64,000 nucleotides of DNA from Glandiceps talaboti (Eukaryota; Hemichordata; Enteropneusta; Spengelidae). The stretch covers positions 4,143,501 through 4,207,500 of the forward strand of contig NC_135553.1 of assembly GCF_964340395.1 (NCBI RefSeq), read 5' to 3'. The notes beneath the pieces are model-generated. The model searched no databases and was not told the DNA's origin. It was given only the letters and a program-made list of their open reading frames with translations. Position 1 is the first letter of the stretch. Every line of letters begins with the position of its first letter. This document shows, one piece after another, positions 48,446 through 62,110 of the stretch. Made by a program: the position numbers and the translations under genes.

Positions 48446-49066
48446 AATTGTATCAATAAGACCCAATTTAATAATAATATCATCGAATTACAGTAGGTTG
48501 GAGATATGATATCAGTTAAGAAATATGACATAAATCATAGTACAGTTGTAATCAAATGTTAATTTATACATTTTCATAGTTTAGTTATCCTGCGTGCCTA
48601 TATATGCTTATACTAAGAGAAAGAGAACTTCAAATCAAAAATTTTACACAACATTAAACTTAGATCAAATCTACAGAAGATATTCCTCCCTGCCCGAAAT
48701 ATCAGCAACACTAGGATACTAAAACAGGAGGGTAAAGGAATATGGTGAATTTCCAACAAGAAACTAATAAGTTAACATATTCTTGAAATCTGGCTGAAAA
48801 AACTACTTTAGATAGACGTTAGCTGTTGTTACTTTGAACGACATTTGGTATATCATTAATAAGAGTAACAGTGGTGTAAATGATAGGTAACACGAATTTC
48901 GTGAACATTCTGTTCGCCCCGTACAATTTTTTTGTCAAAGATTGAAGGTATATTTCAAAATGTAAGTTTTAAATTGGCATGTCTAATCTTTAGGTTTTCA
49001 ATCCTTCCACAATTATTTACAGTCATTCTATTTGTTATACTCACTCCTTTACTCATCTAATTATTT
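48446..49066. other. Intergenic, no feature recognised
   Basis: Nothing supportable. Confidence 0.4.
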
Positions 49067-49133
49067 CATTCATTCATTCATTCATTCATTCATTCATTCA
49101 TTCATTCATTCATTCATTCATTCATTCATTCAT
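49067..49133. repeat. ATTC microsatellite
   Basis: About 16 uninterrupted CATT units. Confidence 0.98.
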
Positions 49134-52100
49134 CTTTTCATATATTGACTAATCTATGTAGTAGCATGTATATTTCTTGTCACCTTTCACTGTACAATCA
49201 GTCATATTTATACCACTGTTCTAACTATAATACAATTGTTATTCATAAATCAGGTGATTAATTTTCATAACCTTCTACTAAACGCACAAGTAGTACTATA
49301 TCAACCTTTTTCTTCTTTTTTTCTATAGAGAAATATAATTTCCGTTAGAATAATGAAGCGGAATTTATATTTGGTCCTAATCGTTCAAGGAGGGAGAAGC
49401 GGAACAATCGTGTCTTTAATTTGTGCGATTAACATGTGTATGAGAAAGTCACACTTGTACAGTTGATTGATTGGAAACATATGATGTCTAATGTACATTT
49501 CTGAATCCTTATCTCGTTTCATCTTGCATGTTTAATGAACGTAGTAGTTTTTGGCTTCCGGCTAACACCAAAGGTGTTGTTTCCCAACAACTTTCGCTGT
49601 TGATACGGTGTTTGAATGATGCGCGGTCACGTATTTTCATATGGAATATTGACAAGGGAAAAAGGGGAATATAATGTCACAGTGCCAGTGTTTCAAAATT
49701 GAAAAAAAATAACAATAACGCGAATGTGTGATTTTGAAAAGTTGAAATACAAAGCCAAGCTCTCGGTCGAGCTTTATTGGGATGAAAATGACATATTTGA
49801 TAGCTATAGGTCGTAAGGTTTTCCTGCCCCGAACACCCGATACTTTACACTTAATAGAACTTACAGGAAACACTCTTTTTAGGTTGCTCTATATTTCCTG
49901 ACCAGGCAACCATTCGTTGCATGATATTGCATGTAATCAAAATTACAATTGATTTTGATAATTTTGTGATCAGTGACAGTGTAATTTTTCAAAAATGTAA
50001 ACGACTTCATACTTTTTTCCAGAAATGTCACCGATACAACAATACGTGCTCTATCACCTTCATATATGCCCTAATAAATCGCTTTATTAATACGTTATTA
50101 TTAAATATAACATTATTGCAACGGGACATTGTTTGTGCTTAGAAACAAAACACTGGGATATCCTTCGTCAAAAAGGCCACGATGATAAATCTTCCGGTTC
50201 TCATCTTTCTAACGCTGTCATCACTCTAGGTATAGTGACTGAAGTTTTAAAGTTTCATTTTAATGAGTGAATTGAAATTAAAGCAGTGAGCCGTGACTTT
50301 ACGAACTTCGAACGTGGGTTTTATTGCATTTTAATTGTCTTCAAAAGTATGCTTCTATGCATTGCTATTGACAATATGGAGTCGAATAAAACTCAACGAG
50401 AAACTATAAAAAACAAAACAAAAACAAATACAGTTACTGTATTTTACGTTTTTTTCTTGTACTTTTTGATGTACCGTTTTATTTCCTGTGTATACCCATC
50501 AATTTTAGCATAGATTGTTGTCAGCTCTGTTTTCTCTCTCGTAAATTCCCACTTGCCTGCATCAATCGATTAACTGTTCATTTGTGTTGTTTGTATGTGT
50601 GACACATTACAGACTGTCTATAGCGTCTTTTAACCTGTAACACGTACTACTACGAACTCTACTTATGTAGCGATTTCAGATTGATGATAGCTTGGGGTCC
50701 TCATGCTTATTGAGACGGGCAGTCAATGACATATTGCCGCTTTAGAACGCTAACATGAGCGATATACCACCTGAAATGAAAGCTGGTCGCATCTGCGATG
50801 AAGCAAGGGTATAATTTTAAGAACACAAGAAAGTATGTCATATTACAATGATAGCGGCGGCATTTCGTGTTTGATATATTCTCTATTAGTCTCTTAACTC
50901 TACGTTGTAGCACAGATTGGGGACAGTTTCTAACATGCTAATATACATATTGTACTCAAATCCAAACCATGTTGAACCCTGCCTCAGTTAACGTACATTT
51001 TCCGTTTTTAAATTTCGAGCATCTGTATTCTGAAAATTTCGATATCGTAAAAAGAATTTTCTTCCTCTTTTTCTTTTCAGAACTAATAGGATGAATAGCT
51101 TTATATGGATTCAATCATAGTACCTGCTGTAGAGATAGATTATAAAATAATCCTCACTTTGATCGGAATCCTGTTTTAACTATTCTCCATTCATTGACTA
51201 ACCAGTTCCCGCATCAAACACTCGGGCCGTTGACCCTCCTTCCAAACATGTTAATCCTCTATTTCCTTGAGTAGTCAATCTAAAACTACCAGGGTGACTA
51301 TCGTCACAAAAAGTGAGTTTAATTATACTGAAAATTCACCAGGTTCTATCAATAATGTATTTAGGTTCCATGCAAGCATAGAAAACATCCTTAGCGTGGC
51401 TAATAATTGGATGATGACAAAGTGTGCACTCTTCGAATCAAAGTAACATCCATAAACGGAGGGGGGCTATAAAATCAATGCCCAATACAATAAATGCACG
51501 TTAACTTGGTTTCCGTGACACAGCTGGGAATTTTAAAGATTCACGTTCGAAATATTTCTCCCGTGGAAAACTTAAACAGTACACGATGTTGCCTGAGCTC
51601 GCAAACAAATTTAACTTACGATGTACGGTACTGTCTGCATTTGCGGAGAAAATAAGTGATTTGACCGGTAAAGTTGAAGTACGGTTGTAAACGTGGATCT
51701 AAAACGGAAATAGTGCAGTGCTCTATGAAAGTGGGAGTCAGTATTATCCAGTTTTGAATATGACCGGTGATCATATTACAAAATCGGCGTTGAACCTTTC
51801 CTCCCTGTACACTGATTTTAAGTATAAAATAGACACAAATTAGAATTATACCAGTCGAACCATACCTTCTGAAATTGTCACACCTGATCCATTTGTAAAG
51901 CAAACAAAACCTAATCAAGGTTGCTGGACATATACAGTGCAAAAGGTTGAGTCTCACTGACATTGTGTCTATTTCAATCTTTCCTGTTTAATCAATCTAA
52001 TTTCACTCAAGGTATGGTGCTTACGCTTGCTAATTACTTAGACATTACTAATACTAATTTGATGTCAATTTCACTCCATCGGATTACTGCAATGAAAGAA

Positions 52101-52204
52101 AAGAAAGCATTGTTGAATACGTCGAGACAGTGTACTGTTGTGACAAAACAGCTGCTAGAAATGAAACTCAAGGGAGTCTTTTTTTTAAAAAAAGAAAAGA
52201 AAAG
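49134..52204. other. Intergenic, no gene recognised
   Basis: The longest repeat-poor stretch of the right half. Frames up to 115 codons (51616-51963, minus) lack domains and splice context. Confidence 0.4.
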
Positions 52205-52500
52205 AAAACGGTGACCGGGGCACCTTTATTGGGTGTGTATTTCATTTAGTAACAGTGTGTCAAGAGAGACACACAATGACTTCCTTTGACAGCCCTCCAT
52301 GCGAATCTTTATTAGATCGCCAATTGTAATTATTGTGTCAAGCTGAATCCTCCGATCCTGACCCTGGCTATTTATTAAGGTCATGGGTCAAACAGTGTTG
52401 TGATTTGGACTGACGGACTAGACAGCGTGTTGCTGTTAAAGGGCAGTCGAAAAGGTTTGATCGCTGAAGCTTCCCTTATTTAATCAAGCGACTGTGCTCA
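52205..52500. promoter_or_regulatory. Candidate conserved regulatory island 3 with a DR1 nuclear-receptor site
   Basis: Repeat-free block with AGGTCATGGGTCA at 52378-52390, a textbook direct repeat with 1-nt spacing (the type bound by HNF4, COUP-TF or RXR dimers). Nearby are CCAATTGTAATTATTGTG (homeodomain cores, about 52319-52336) and TATTTATTAAGG. No coding frame. Function is inferred. Confidence 0.3.
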
Positions 52501-53031
52501 TCGGTAGGGGAAAAAAGAAAAGTAATTGAAAAATCTTTCAAGCATTCTTAAATAAACTGTTTTATTAACTTTGAGAAGTGATATGTTGACAGGTGAGGAT
52601 AATAAATAGACGACATATATATACCGAGTTTATAATATGAAAAGAGGTATCCCATATGTGAACGGGTGATGATGACTAGATCGTCCCCTCCTTGTTCCTC
52701 TGAGTCGGCATTGCCACTGTAGTATTCGAAGCCCGAATTCTTAGTCACATTCTGCTCCCTTCTCCATCAATGTTTGTATACAATGATCAAAGTTCGATAT
52801 GTTTTCTAAAATTCATCTAATAACTTTTGACCACTGCTAAGACAGTCGTGGATACATGGCTACATTGTGAAATGTCTATCATGCGTCAGCAGATGAGTAC
52901 ATATGATTTAAACCCGTGAAGTGCGTAAAAAACTAGAGAAACAAGACTGCCATGGAAATATGAGCATCGAACAGTTCTGATACTTCATCATTATCGAATA
53001 AGCAGTCACGAATGGCGACATCGATTCTATC

Positions 53032-53219
53032 AGTATGTATGTATGTATGTATGTATGTATGTATGTATGTATGTATGTATGTATGTATGTATGTATGTAT
53101 GTATGTATGTGTGTGTGTATCTATGTATGTATGTATGTATGTATGTATGTATGTATGTATGTATGTATGTATGTATGTATGTATGTATGTATGTATGTAT
53201 GTATGTATGTATGTATGTA
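53032..53219. repeat. ATGT microsatellite, left of retroelement
   Basis: GTAT units with one GTGT/CTAT interruption near 53110-53125. Confidence 0.97.
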
Positions 53220-53567
53220 TCAATCAATCAATCAATCAAACAATTTATATAGCGCCTGAATCCATTACTCAGAATGTTCAAAGGCACTTTACAGGACACT
53301 AAAAAGAGTTCTTATCAAAATGCTCTCATAAAAAGATGAGTCTTAATGTCTTTCCTGAACTTGTCCAGGGTTGGTGATTGACGCAGAGCAACCGGAAGAC
53401 TGTTCCATAATTGCGGGGCAGCGCGTGAAAAAGCACGTTCACCATAGGATTTAAGTTTGCAGGGTGGGATGTGTAATAGACCTTTGTTGTTGGAGCGAAG
53501 TACACGTGGAGCATGCTTATAACTGATCAGATCCGATATGTAACTAGGTGCAGCATTGTTGAGAGCT
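53220..53567 (-). mobile_element. Truncated non-LTR retrotransposon 3' end (L2/CR1-like) inside an ATGT array
   Basis: The minus strand encodes the reverse-transcriptase C-terminus in one open frame: YKALNNAAPSYISDL, SYKHAPRVLRS, AFSRAAPQLWNSLP and LDKFRKDIKTHLF. A short 3' untranslated part follows with GGCGCTATATAAATTG and a 3' tail of TGAT units (53220-53240 as ATCA). ATGT array abuts both ends, so the copy probably inserted into an ATGT microsatellite. It is heavily 5'-truncated and cannot move by itself. Confidence 0.82.
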
Positions 53568-53968
<401 letters not shown>

Positions 53969-55530
53969 TGTTGCTATCTTCTTTGCATATTCCTATGTAC
54001 ATATACAACGATATTCAAAACGTTGTCACTAGTCTGCGTACTATCATAATGTACCTTATATGGTCAGACATTAAACATGTCAAATCAGTTTCATTCAAGC
54101 AACATCGCAGCTGCAACTAGAGTGATCAGGCAAACTTGAGAAGTGACAACATGGTTAATACTGGTTCTTGTTTTGTGACAGATCAATATAATAAGGGCAC
54201 AATTTGTAGAAAAGGACTTTTCAGCTAGCTTTCAACAACATTGAATTAAAGTCTAGTGAAGACTATGAATGAATTTTACCTATTCCACCCACCATTTACT
54301 CTCTGAAAATATAGACTCGCCTTCTGAAAACATGGCAGAGTATAAATTCAAAAAAGTCGTATTTTTAAGTATGTAGTGTATTAAACTATATGTTTATTCT
54401 ACTAAATTTCAAGATGTTTACCTGTTGCATGAATACGTGACTTTTTATGAACATTTATTTGGCTTTGTAGGAATATAATTAGGCAATCGAATTGTATGGC
54501 TGGCAATGAAAGATTTTGAAAGAAACAACATCATAAAGGTGTCAATAGTTGTGTTTGGTTTCACTGAAGTGTATGAGTCATCATTCAGACCACGGAATCG
54601 CTTCTGAAACGTCAAACTTGTGAACACGAGTGTGTAGCTGAGTAGTCGAGGATAACTATACGCTGACACCAAGGAGTAGGGTAACACCAACCTCTTGGGC
54701 ACGTCGAGACACAGACAGTATCACGAATAACCCTTATCCATGCCACAATTTTAGAAGATTTATTTCAGTCTGACCAACCCTTGTTCCTTTCCATTGTGAA
54801 ATGTACACAACTAAGCGACTGCTTCAACTGTAATTGACAATACTTGAAAACCAACATGAATTTTATAAACATGTTAAGACTGTACTCGGTACCATATTGT
54901 CGGAGGTGGCGAAAGAAAGCAGGGACAATAAATTGCCGCTTTGGAACATTTTGCGACAGGGGCCAGAAATGAACGACACGAACAATGAATGTATTTGTTT
55001 ATCTCGTTCATTTAATCACCTACCAGTCAGTTTATACAATTCTTATGTTGTCTTTTCTATTTGTTTCGTTTTTTCCAGGTGTTAGGTTCAACGTCCGAGT
55101 CGTGATAACCAGAAACTGGAACGCAGCGACGAAAAGAGTGTTGTCGAAGTCGAGATTTGAGGCCATGTTTGCCATGTGTATGAATACACAGGTGGATTTG
55201 ATGATACGACGATCTATATATATAATATATATATATATATGAAATCAGAGGATCGTTTGGCAAGCGGGCTTATACAGAAACGTCGAACCGTGAAATGTGT
55301 GCCATAGAAGGTCATCCGGGCGTGTAATCGGCAATGTGGGCGGATCTGGCCCCCGTACTAATTTCAATCGTTCAATATTTTGTCTAATTGTCGGACAGTG
55401 TCGGTAGTGGGAAAATGTATAGCGTCACATGCCACGTTGATTTTACAGTTTGAAAAAATAGATGGAAATTAAGTTTTGACATGGGGGGGGGGCTTTTTTT
55501 AAAAACTGAATACAACGAGTCATAAATGGG
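53969..55530. other. Intergenic, no gene recognised
   Basis: Short TA run at about 55220-55240 and a G run at 55484-55492. Nothing else. Confidence 0.4.
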
Positions 55531-55534
55531 GGTA

Positions 55535-56240
55535 TTAGATTCTCGATCGAACTACTCCTTTGTATTGACCGCCACCAACTAGCCAATGTTCTCGATCTCT
55601 TTGATGGTAATCAGTGTCGAATATGGATGTGAAGGTCGAAATGGCACCGTCAACTTGATCGTCATTCAGACCTTTATTCTCCATCCGTCCCAAGTCATAG
55701 CAATCGGGTGACGTGAATGATATTTTTCCACGTTGTCGATTGCAGCAACGGTCCTTTGATGATATGGCGTAATTTCTCATGTGAAAATAATCAGTTTTAA
55801 CGTGGTTTGACAAAACAGATTGGACAGGCTTCGGAGAGTGACACACACGTACGGAGGAAATTCGCAACATCCCGAGCACATTGCACTTTGTATCCGTACT
55901 ACGACACCCATATCGGAGAAGCATGCATGTTTTACAAAGCGTGGCCCTCCCATTAACACCCAAGACAATTACTTTCCACTCAATTCTTCCCAAAGAGGAA
56001 CAAATTACGATATTGTTGGCCCTCCTTTCAAAGCTTTGTCCTGTCCTGCACACTAATTACAGTTAATTTGCAGTAAAACGGTGTGACGGAGGGCCTGTCT
56101 CCCACATTGCCATATCGGAACGAAAGGAGAATTTAATTAATTGAGAAAGTTGGTACATTAGTACCCGCCATGCCACGGAACAAAGCTACACAGTCTGTCC
56201 TCAGCTCTCCATCGTGACGTCATCATCATCAGTTGTATTA
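55535..56240. promoter_or_regulatory. Candidate conserved regulatory island 4
   Basis: Less AT-rich, repeat-free block that is open on both strands (172 codons minus, 78 plus), but with no ATG-initiated or recognisable protein. Motifs include CTTTCAAAGCTTTG (TCF/LEF-like, about 56025-56038), TTTAATTAATTGAG (about 56132-56145) and CGTGACGTCATCATC (CRE-like, about 56214-56228). An unrecognised exon is an alternative. Confidence 0.25.
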
Positions 56241-58339
56241 GGAAATCGTGTTTTTTTGCCATATGTCCTAAAAACTTTAAATGTATGCATCTTTCACTGC
56301 GACATACACAAAAAAGTATTCGAGTTAATTTGAATATAAAACAGGAGTGCATTAACTGTTATTGCAATCTCGGAATCAGCATCTCTAGTGATCATCTGGC
56401 GCTCAAAGTTAATTTTGTTTGTAAACTAGAGTAAAGTGTCTGTGTCACCCACGTCAAACAAGACCGAAGGACCACACAATGGCAAAAGTCTTCAAGTAGT
56501 CTACTCCAAAATTCCTCTGGCTACATGTTCAAGTGTGAACCCGAGACTCATATTTGATCATACAATCTTCATAAACTTCCAATTACGCAAACAGGCAGTG
56601 CATACACACTATAGGCAAGTATGCAAATAAACACCGGGGCAAGATCACGTGACCATGTGGTCATTGTCTACAGTCTCGAGACTCTATTCAATTCGAGTCA
56701 GTAGTGCCAAAGTGAACGAAACCATCCTACTAACGATTTCAACATGTATGCTTATTCCACCCAACGTCTCCTCCCAGTAAGCTATGAAAGATAACATAAA
56801 TTATGTTTAAAAAGTACAACAGCGTGAGTGTGTGCTCTAAGTTGAGTTTAATAAATGTAGAGTCAATTCGAGATCTCAGAAGCGCACCTGAGGACTCCAT
56901 CTCATCCGTGACAAATGAATTCATCTTAGAAATCTGCTGAACTGATTCGATATATACAAATTTATCATTATGTAAAGTATACAGGGCTAAATGTAGTTAA
57001 GTAAAATGACCGAAATGTCCCAGATACATAATGTGATAACGATTCGCCTAACTTTGGAGGTTGAATCATCATTATTGTATTAATTCTGTGTCACTCACCG
57101 CTCTTTTCTATGTACTTCCACGCCCACTTCTCAAACTTCATATTCTGGACAAAGTGTGATTACACATAAGATACGTTCCAATAAATATATTTTTTATGTT
57201 TTTACAATCATTATGTAGGATTCAATTTTTTTCTTCAATTCGAGTCAGGGCTTTGTGGACGGCTATATCTCACGTCATGTTTCAATTATTGAGAAAATTT
57301 GGAAATTGGATAGAAACTCGAAGTTTGCTGATTAGTTTTACGCGAAGTCCAGTATGACGACATGTTTAATTCCGAATCACGGATTTTTTAAATATATTTT
57401 TTGAAGTTATAAGCAGATCATGTACGTAAATGACAGCTGGGATTACCACAAATAAAAAAGAAAGATAATTTTCAGGTTTATCGTGACAAGCGACAAACAA
57501 ACAATGTGTTCGGGAATCATAATCGCATCCGCGTAATGACTTGATTTTATGGAGATGCATTCTGGAAAGTGATATCATACATTAAAACATGTAACTCTTT
57601 TTTTCTCTCAGAAATGTAACAGTTGTCTTTTTAATAATCATGTCAAATGTGATTAGCATAAACGTTTTTGTGACCTTCATGATTCTCTCAGTAATTCCAA
57701 AAGAAATGGCTGCTCGTCATAATATGCAAAGAATCGAATAGAGACCACCCACCATAAAAATGACATTTAGTCGGGTTTCCTTAGAAACTAGTGTGCGTCT
57801 AAAGACGGGGACATCTGCTCTTAACGAGGTCACTTATTAAATGGACAGAACATTGAGGACTTTGTGGGAACTTTTTAATCATTTTACTGCCTCGACCATA
57901 CTTAGGGTAGGCTAATACCCCCTCACCCGACCAAATACAAATGTATCTATCAAGTCACCATCAACATTTTCAATGAATAGTTTTGTTTATTTTAATCAGG
58001 ACATTTTAAATTATCTAAAAGTCATTTTAATTTGCCCAATTTCCTATATCATAGTTGTAGATGTAAACTATTTATATATAGCCGCAAAAAGCTATTATTT
58101 TGAATTTATGGAACGTCTGAAAATGCGACGTCACAGTTTACTTGTGAATCATATAGCTAGGCTAGTACAAGGGAAGAGATTTTTTTTTTTGGAAAATAAC
58201 ATTTCAAGTCATGATCAGCTTTTATTTGCATATTTTAAATGTTGGTCACATTTTGATCAGTTACAGACAATAACATGGTTCACCAGGACTTTAACGTTTG
58301 AATAAAAATATGAACACAATATTCATCCACCATTATTCA
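56241..58339. other. Intergenic, no gene recognised
   Basis: Nothing supportable. The 110-codon plus frame at 57973-58305 is AT-rich and featureless. Confidence 0.4.
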
Positions 58340-58761
58340 CCAACTCACTCGCCAACACACTCACTCACTCACTCGCCAACTCACTCACTCACTCACTCAC
58401 TCACTCACTCACTCACTCACTCACTCACTCACTCACTCACTCACTCACTCACTCACTCACTCACTCACTCACTCACTCACTCACTCACTCACTCACTTAC
58501 TTGTGTTTGTGTTTGTGTTTGTGTTTGTGTTTGTGTTTGTGTTTGTGTTTGTGTTTGTGTTTGAGTATGTGCATGTCTGTCAGTGTGTGTGTATGTATGT
58601 ATGTATGTATGTATGTATGTATGTATGTATGTATGTATGTATGTATGTATGTATGTATGTATGTATGTATGTATATGTGTGTGTATGTATGTATGTATGT
58701 ATGTATGTATGTATGTATGTATGTATGTATGTATGTATGTATGAATGAATGAATGAATGTG

Positions 58762-58794
<33 letters not shown>

Positions 58795-58816
58795 GTCTGT
58801 CTGTCTGTCTGTCTGT
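58340..58816. repeat. Five-part compound array ACTC / GTTTGT / ATGT / GAAT / CTGT
   Basis: ACTC to 58498, hexamer GTTTGT 58501-58563, ATGT 58588-58744, GAAT about 58742-58757, CTGT to 58816. Adjacent blocks share overlapping letters. Confidence 0.97.
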
Positions 58817-59549
58817 GTGTGTATGCCTGTCCCTGTGTGTGTTCCTTTCTTCAGTTAAAATTTGCCCTGATGTAAATTAGGGTAGCCCACTCTGAAGTAC
58901 TTGTTAATATCCAGCCATATGGCAAACGTATTATATTCAAATGAGACAGTTTGCAACCAACCTTTTCATACTGGAAATGTTTATACATCATTGTTCAACC
59001 ATATTGGATTGTCATGAAAGCCTATTTTACATTGTCTGTCTTTTATTCTACGTCTTATGGATGTGGTGCAATGTAATCGACCAAATTTGCTCCAAAAACC
59101 GCGATCAGTCAACCATTGTGTATATGACAGTGCCATTGACCCTAGGGTCAAATATGCTTGTCATTCACAACCATTTTGTTATTGTGAATATATATAACAT
59201 TGCACTTGTTATCCCATTTCCACTTCCATAACTAAATATGAAAATATATCATTAACAAATAATCATGTGTTCACAAATTGAAGTAACGTCCTAACAGAAT
59301 GGTACATTCACCCTGCTTGATGGTATGATTGTAAAAATAGACGTTCTCACCACTTCCCTAGTTGAGTCCTGATAATTTAGTCCAATAACAATTTCATTAC
59401 TATCATCATTATAAAAGATAGAGGGGAGAGCAAGAGATAATCAGATGACAGACAGAAAAATAGAGGGAAACAATGGGGAGGGCAGATATAGACACAACGA
59501 CAGAAGTGGACATACAAAGAGACAAAGACATACTGACTGACAGAGATAC
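58817..59549. other. Intergenic, no feature recognised
   Basis: Nothing supportable. Confidence 0.4.
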
Positions 59550-59553
59550 AGGC

Positions 59554-59611
<58 letters not shown>
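59550..59611. repeat. GACA microsatellite
   Basis: About 15 uninterrupted CAGA units. Confidence 0.97.
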
Positions 59612-59612
<1 letters not shown>

Positions 59613-60059
59613 AGGCGAGGGAGAGAAATTACAGAGAAAGAGAACAGACAAGGAAGAGAAAAGCGAACAGAGGAAGTTAAAACAGATTCATTTGGCAATG
59701 TACACTTAACGCTTTGTATTTTATTCTCAATAATTTCATTTCGGAAGCAATTACATTTCTTTAATATCAATACTCATTTCTCTGCGGCTATCCTTCTTTT
59801 CATGATTATTTTTCCCGAATTTTATTGATGAGGTAATATCCAAACTAGTCATTTTCTCGAATGCCAATTCTTCTCTTGTTCTCAAATTATAGAGTTGCTA
59901 TCTCGCCTTTGATTTAGATCTTTCCGATGAAAGGCCATCAGATGTACATTTCATCATTCCACCTGAAAATCCAACCCAATTTCCTGTATTCTGTAAACGT
60001 AGTCATCGGAAACAGACACATGTACATTACACGTTAAATTGAAATGATATCATACCCTG

Positions 60060-60410
60060 GGGAAAAGTATTCCCTGCCTCATTACTAATTGGACGGGAGG
60101 GCTGGCCCCCTCTGCCTTATTGTTTGTCCACCGTACGGTGAGAGGTTTGTTTATCCCCAAGGATCGGCTTATTGCCTTTTAACTGCCCCTCGTGAAAAAT
60201 TAGACGCTGACTCCGATAGAAGAAAGACGCTCAGCAGATTAGTTTTTACACAGACAATGGAAGCTCGGGTATGTCGAATAAAACGAACATCACGTACTGG
60301 TTGCATTTGATTGCAATTAGGTATTGTTCGCCGCTTTAAAGCGCGTGCTTGCAAATGCGGGTCTAGTACGCGGTGAAACCCGTCGTCGGCTACAACATAT
60401 AAGGAAGAAA
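60060..60410. promoter_or_regulatory. Candidate conserved regulatory island 5
   Basis: A sharply less AT-rich, repeat-free block with dense motif-like sequence: ACTAATTGG (60084-60092), TTATTGTTTGTCC (SOX/FOX-like, 60117-60129), TTGATTGCAATTAGG (PBX/HOX-like, about 60307-60321) and CGCTTTAAAGCGCG. Open frames on both strands look non-protein. This is the strongest enhancer-like stretch by eye. Confidence 0.3.
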
Positions 60411-61452
60411 CATACAAGACAATTGTGCTAAATCCCAATCACTTTAACATTTCAATATGATCGCAAATATGAAAGTTGTTATAATTATAACGTTCCAAGA
60501 TTTGAGTAATCCATGTGTTCTTATTTTCCCACTAAAGGCTGGCTGTAACATTGGAGTATGTTTAATAATAACATTTGTCAAAGTTATAAATGACATCGAA
60601 ATATGTTCCCAAATTTTGTTCCGTTTACGATGGTCATTGTACGTTTGTTGAATATGCAAGGGTGACGACACCGCCATCAGCTCACGCAGTGCGAGCATAT
60701 AGTTCGGAAATTGGTTCAAAATATAACGACAGATTTCACACTGGGGAGAAATCTAAGGCATGAATAAAGTAATAATAGTACATGAGCAAAAACTGTGTTT
60801 TTAGTTGATTTTTATTTAGAATATACACATTTTTTGTCACGTTTGTGGTGAATTAGGCGTCGTAAAATAGTCTAAGAATAGCATGGTGCAGACAGTTGCT
60901 ACCGAATTGAAAACATTTGTAATAGTCAATAACAATAGCATATGTTACTGGAAGTATGGCGCTCGTTGTTCGATTGCAAGCCCGATAAGCGGAGTGAAGC
61001 AGACTGAATCTATCACGATATGATTTAGAAGCCATAAAAACACGCATTTGTAGTTCTGCCTGTGGAAGTTAAACACGTAACTTTACTTAGTCAGCTTCGC
61101 TTTCAGCTATTTAATATAACATGTTCGTTTCACCAGCTGAGCCCCACTGATCAGTATGGAACTTGAAACCACCCTCTTTGATCGAGTAACAGAGCCTCGT
61201 TGGTTTGGAGGTAGTATATGACATATATGTAAGGTGGTTTTTAGAATAATAACTAGAATGGAAACAAATGAGTAGAAACTAACGCACCTGTGTGCTCGCT
61301 TTAGGATAAATACGACAGTGGGGAAAAATGAACCTGATAGACGGGTCCCTCTTGTGATCATATTTAAATGGAAGGTCATTCTAAAGAAGTGGTCACACTT
61401 CAACTGAGACCAGAATTTTTTTTTTATTTGCGTGCCTGAACTCAGTCGTAAA
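60411..61452. other. Intergenic, no feature recognised
   Basis: Nothing supportable. Confidence 0.4.
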
Positions 61453-61700
<248 letters not shown>

Positions 61701-61894
61701 AATTTATTTATTTATTTATTGGATGTTAACCGAAAATATTTTGACGTGAATCATAAAGAAAACTTGATGAGATGAGGAAGGCAATACTGATGTCGTGTAG
61801 TGAATACAAACTTCAGCCTGAAGCCTACTATAGGACAGACTAGTATATATTCTGTCAGATATTTAGCCAAATAACTTCACGTATAACCTGCATT

Positions 61895-62110
61895 TAAGCT
61901 GAACTAGCTGTAACTCAGTGGAGTGTTATATTTTTCCGATCAGACAACCAACAATATATTCACTGAAAAATGTTGCAATACCAATAATTAGACGTTGATT
62001 ATATGTCAGCTTTATCCATCAGTAGTACAGTGATAGGTTGTAATTGTGATTGCGGTGGAGGGTTGATTTTAAGGTGCGGACCCAATAATCAATTTGATTA
62101 GATTTATTGT
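61895..62110. mobile_element. Dispersed repeat family A, copy 2
   Basis: Same orientation as 4825-5038, with collinear blocks and scattered indels (for example CAGACAACC, AATATATTCACTG, ATACCAATAATTAGACGTTG, GGTGCGGACCC, AATCAATTTGATTAG). Confidence 0.6.
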
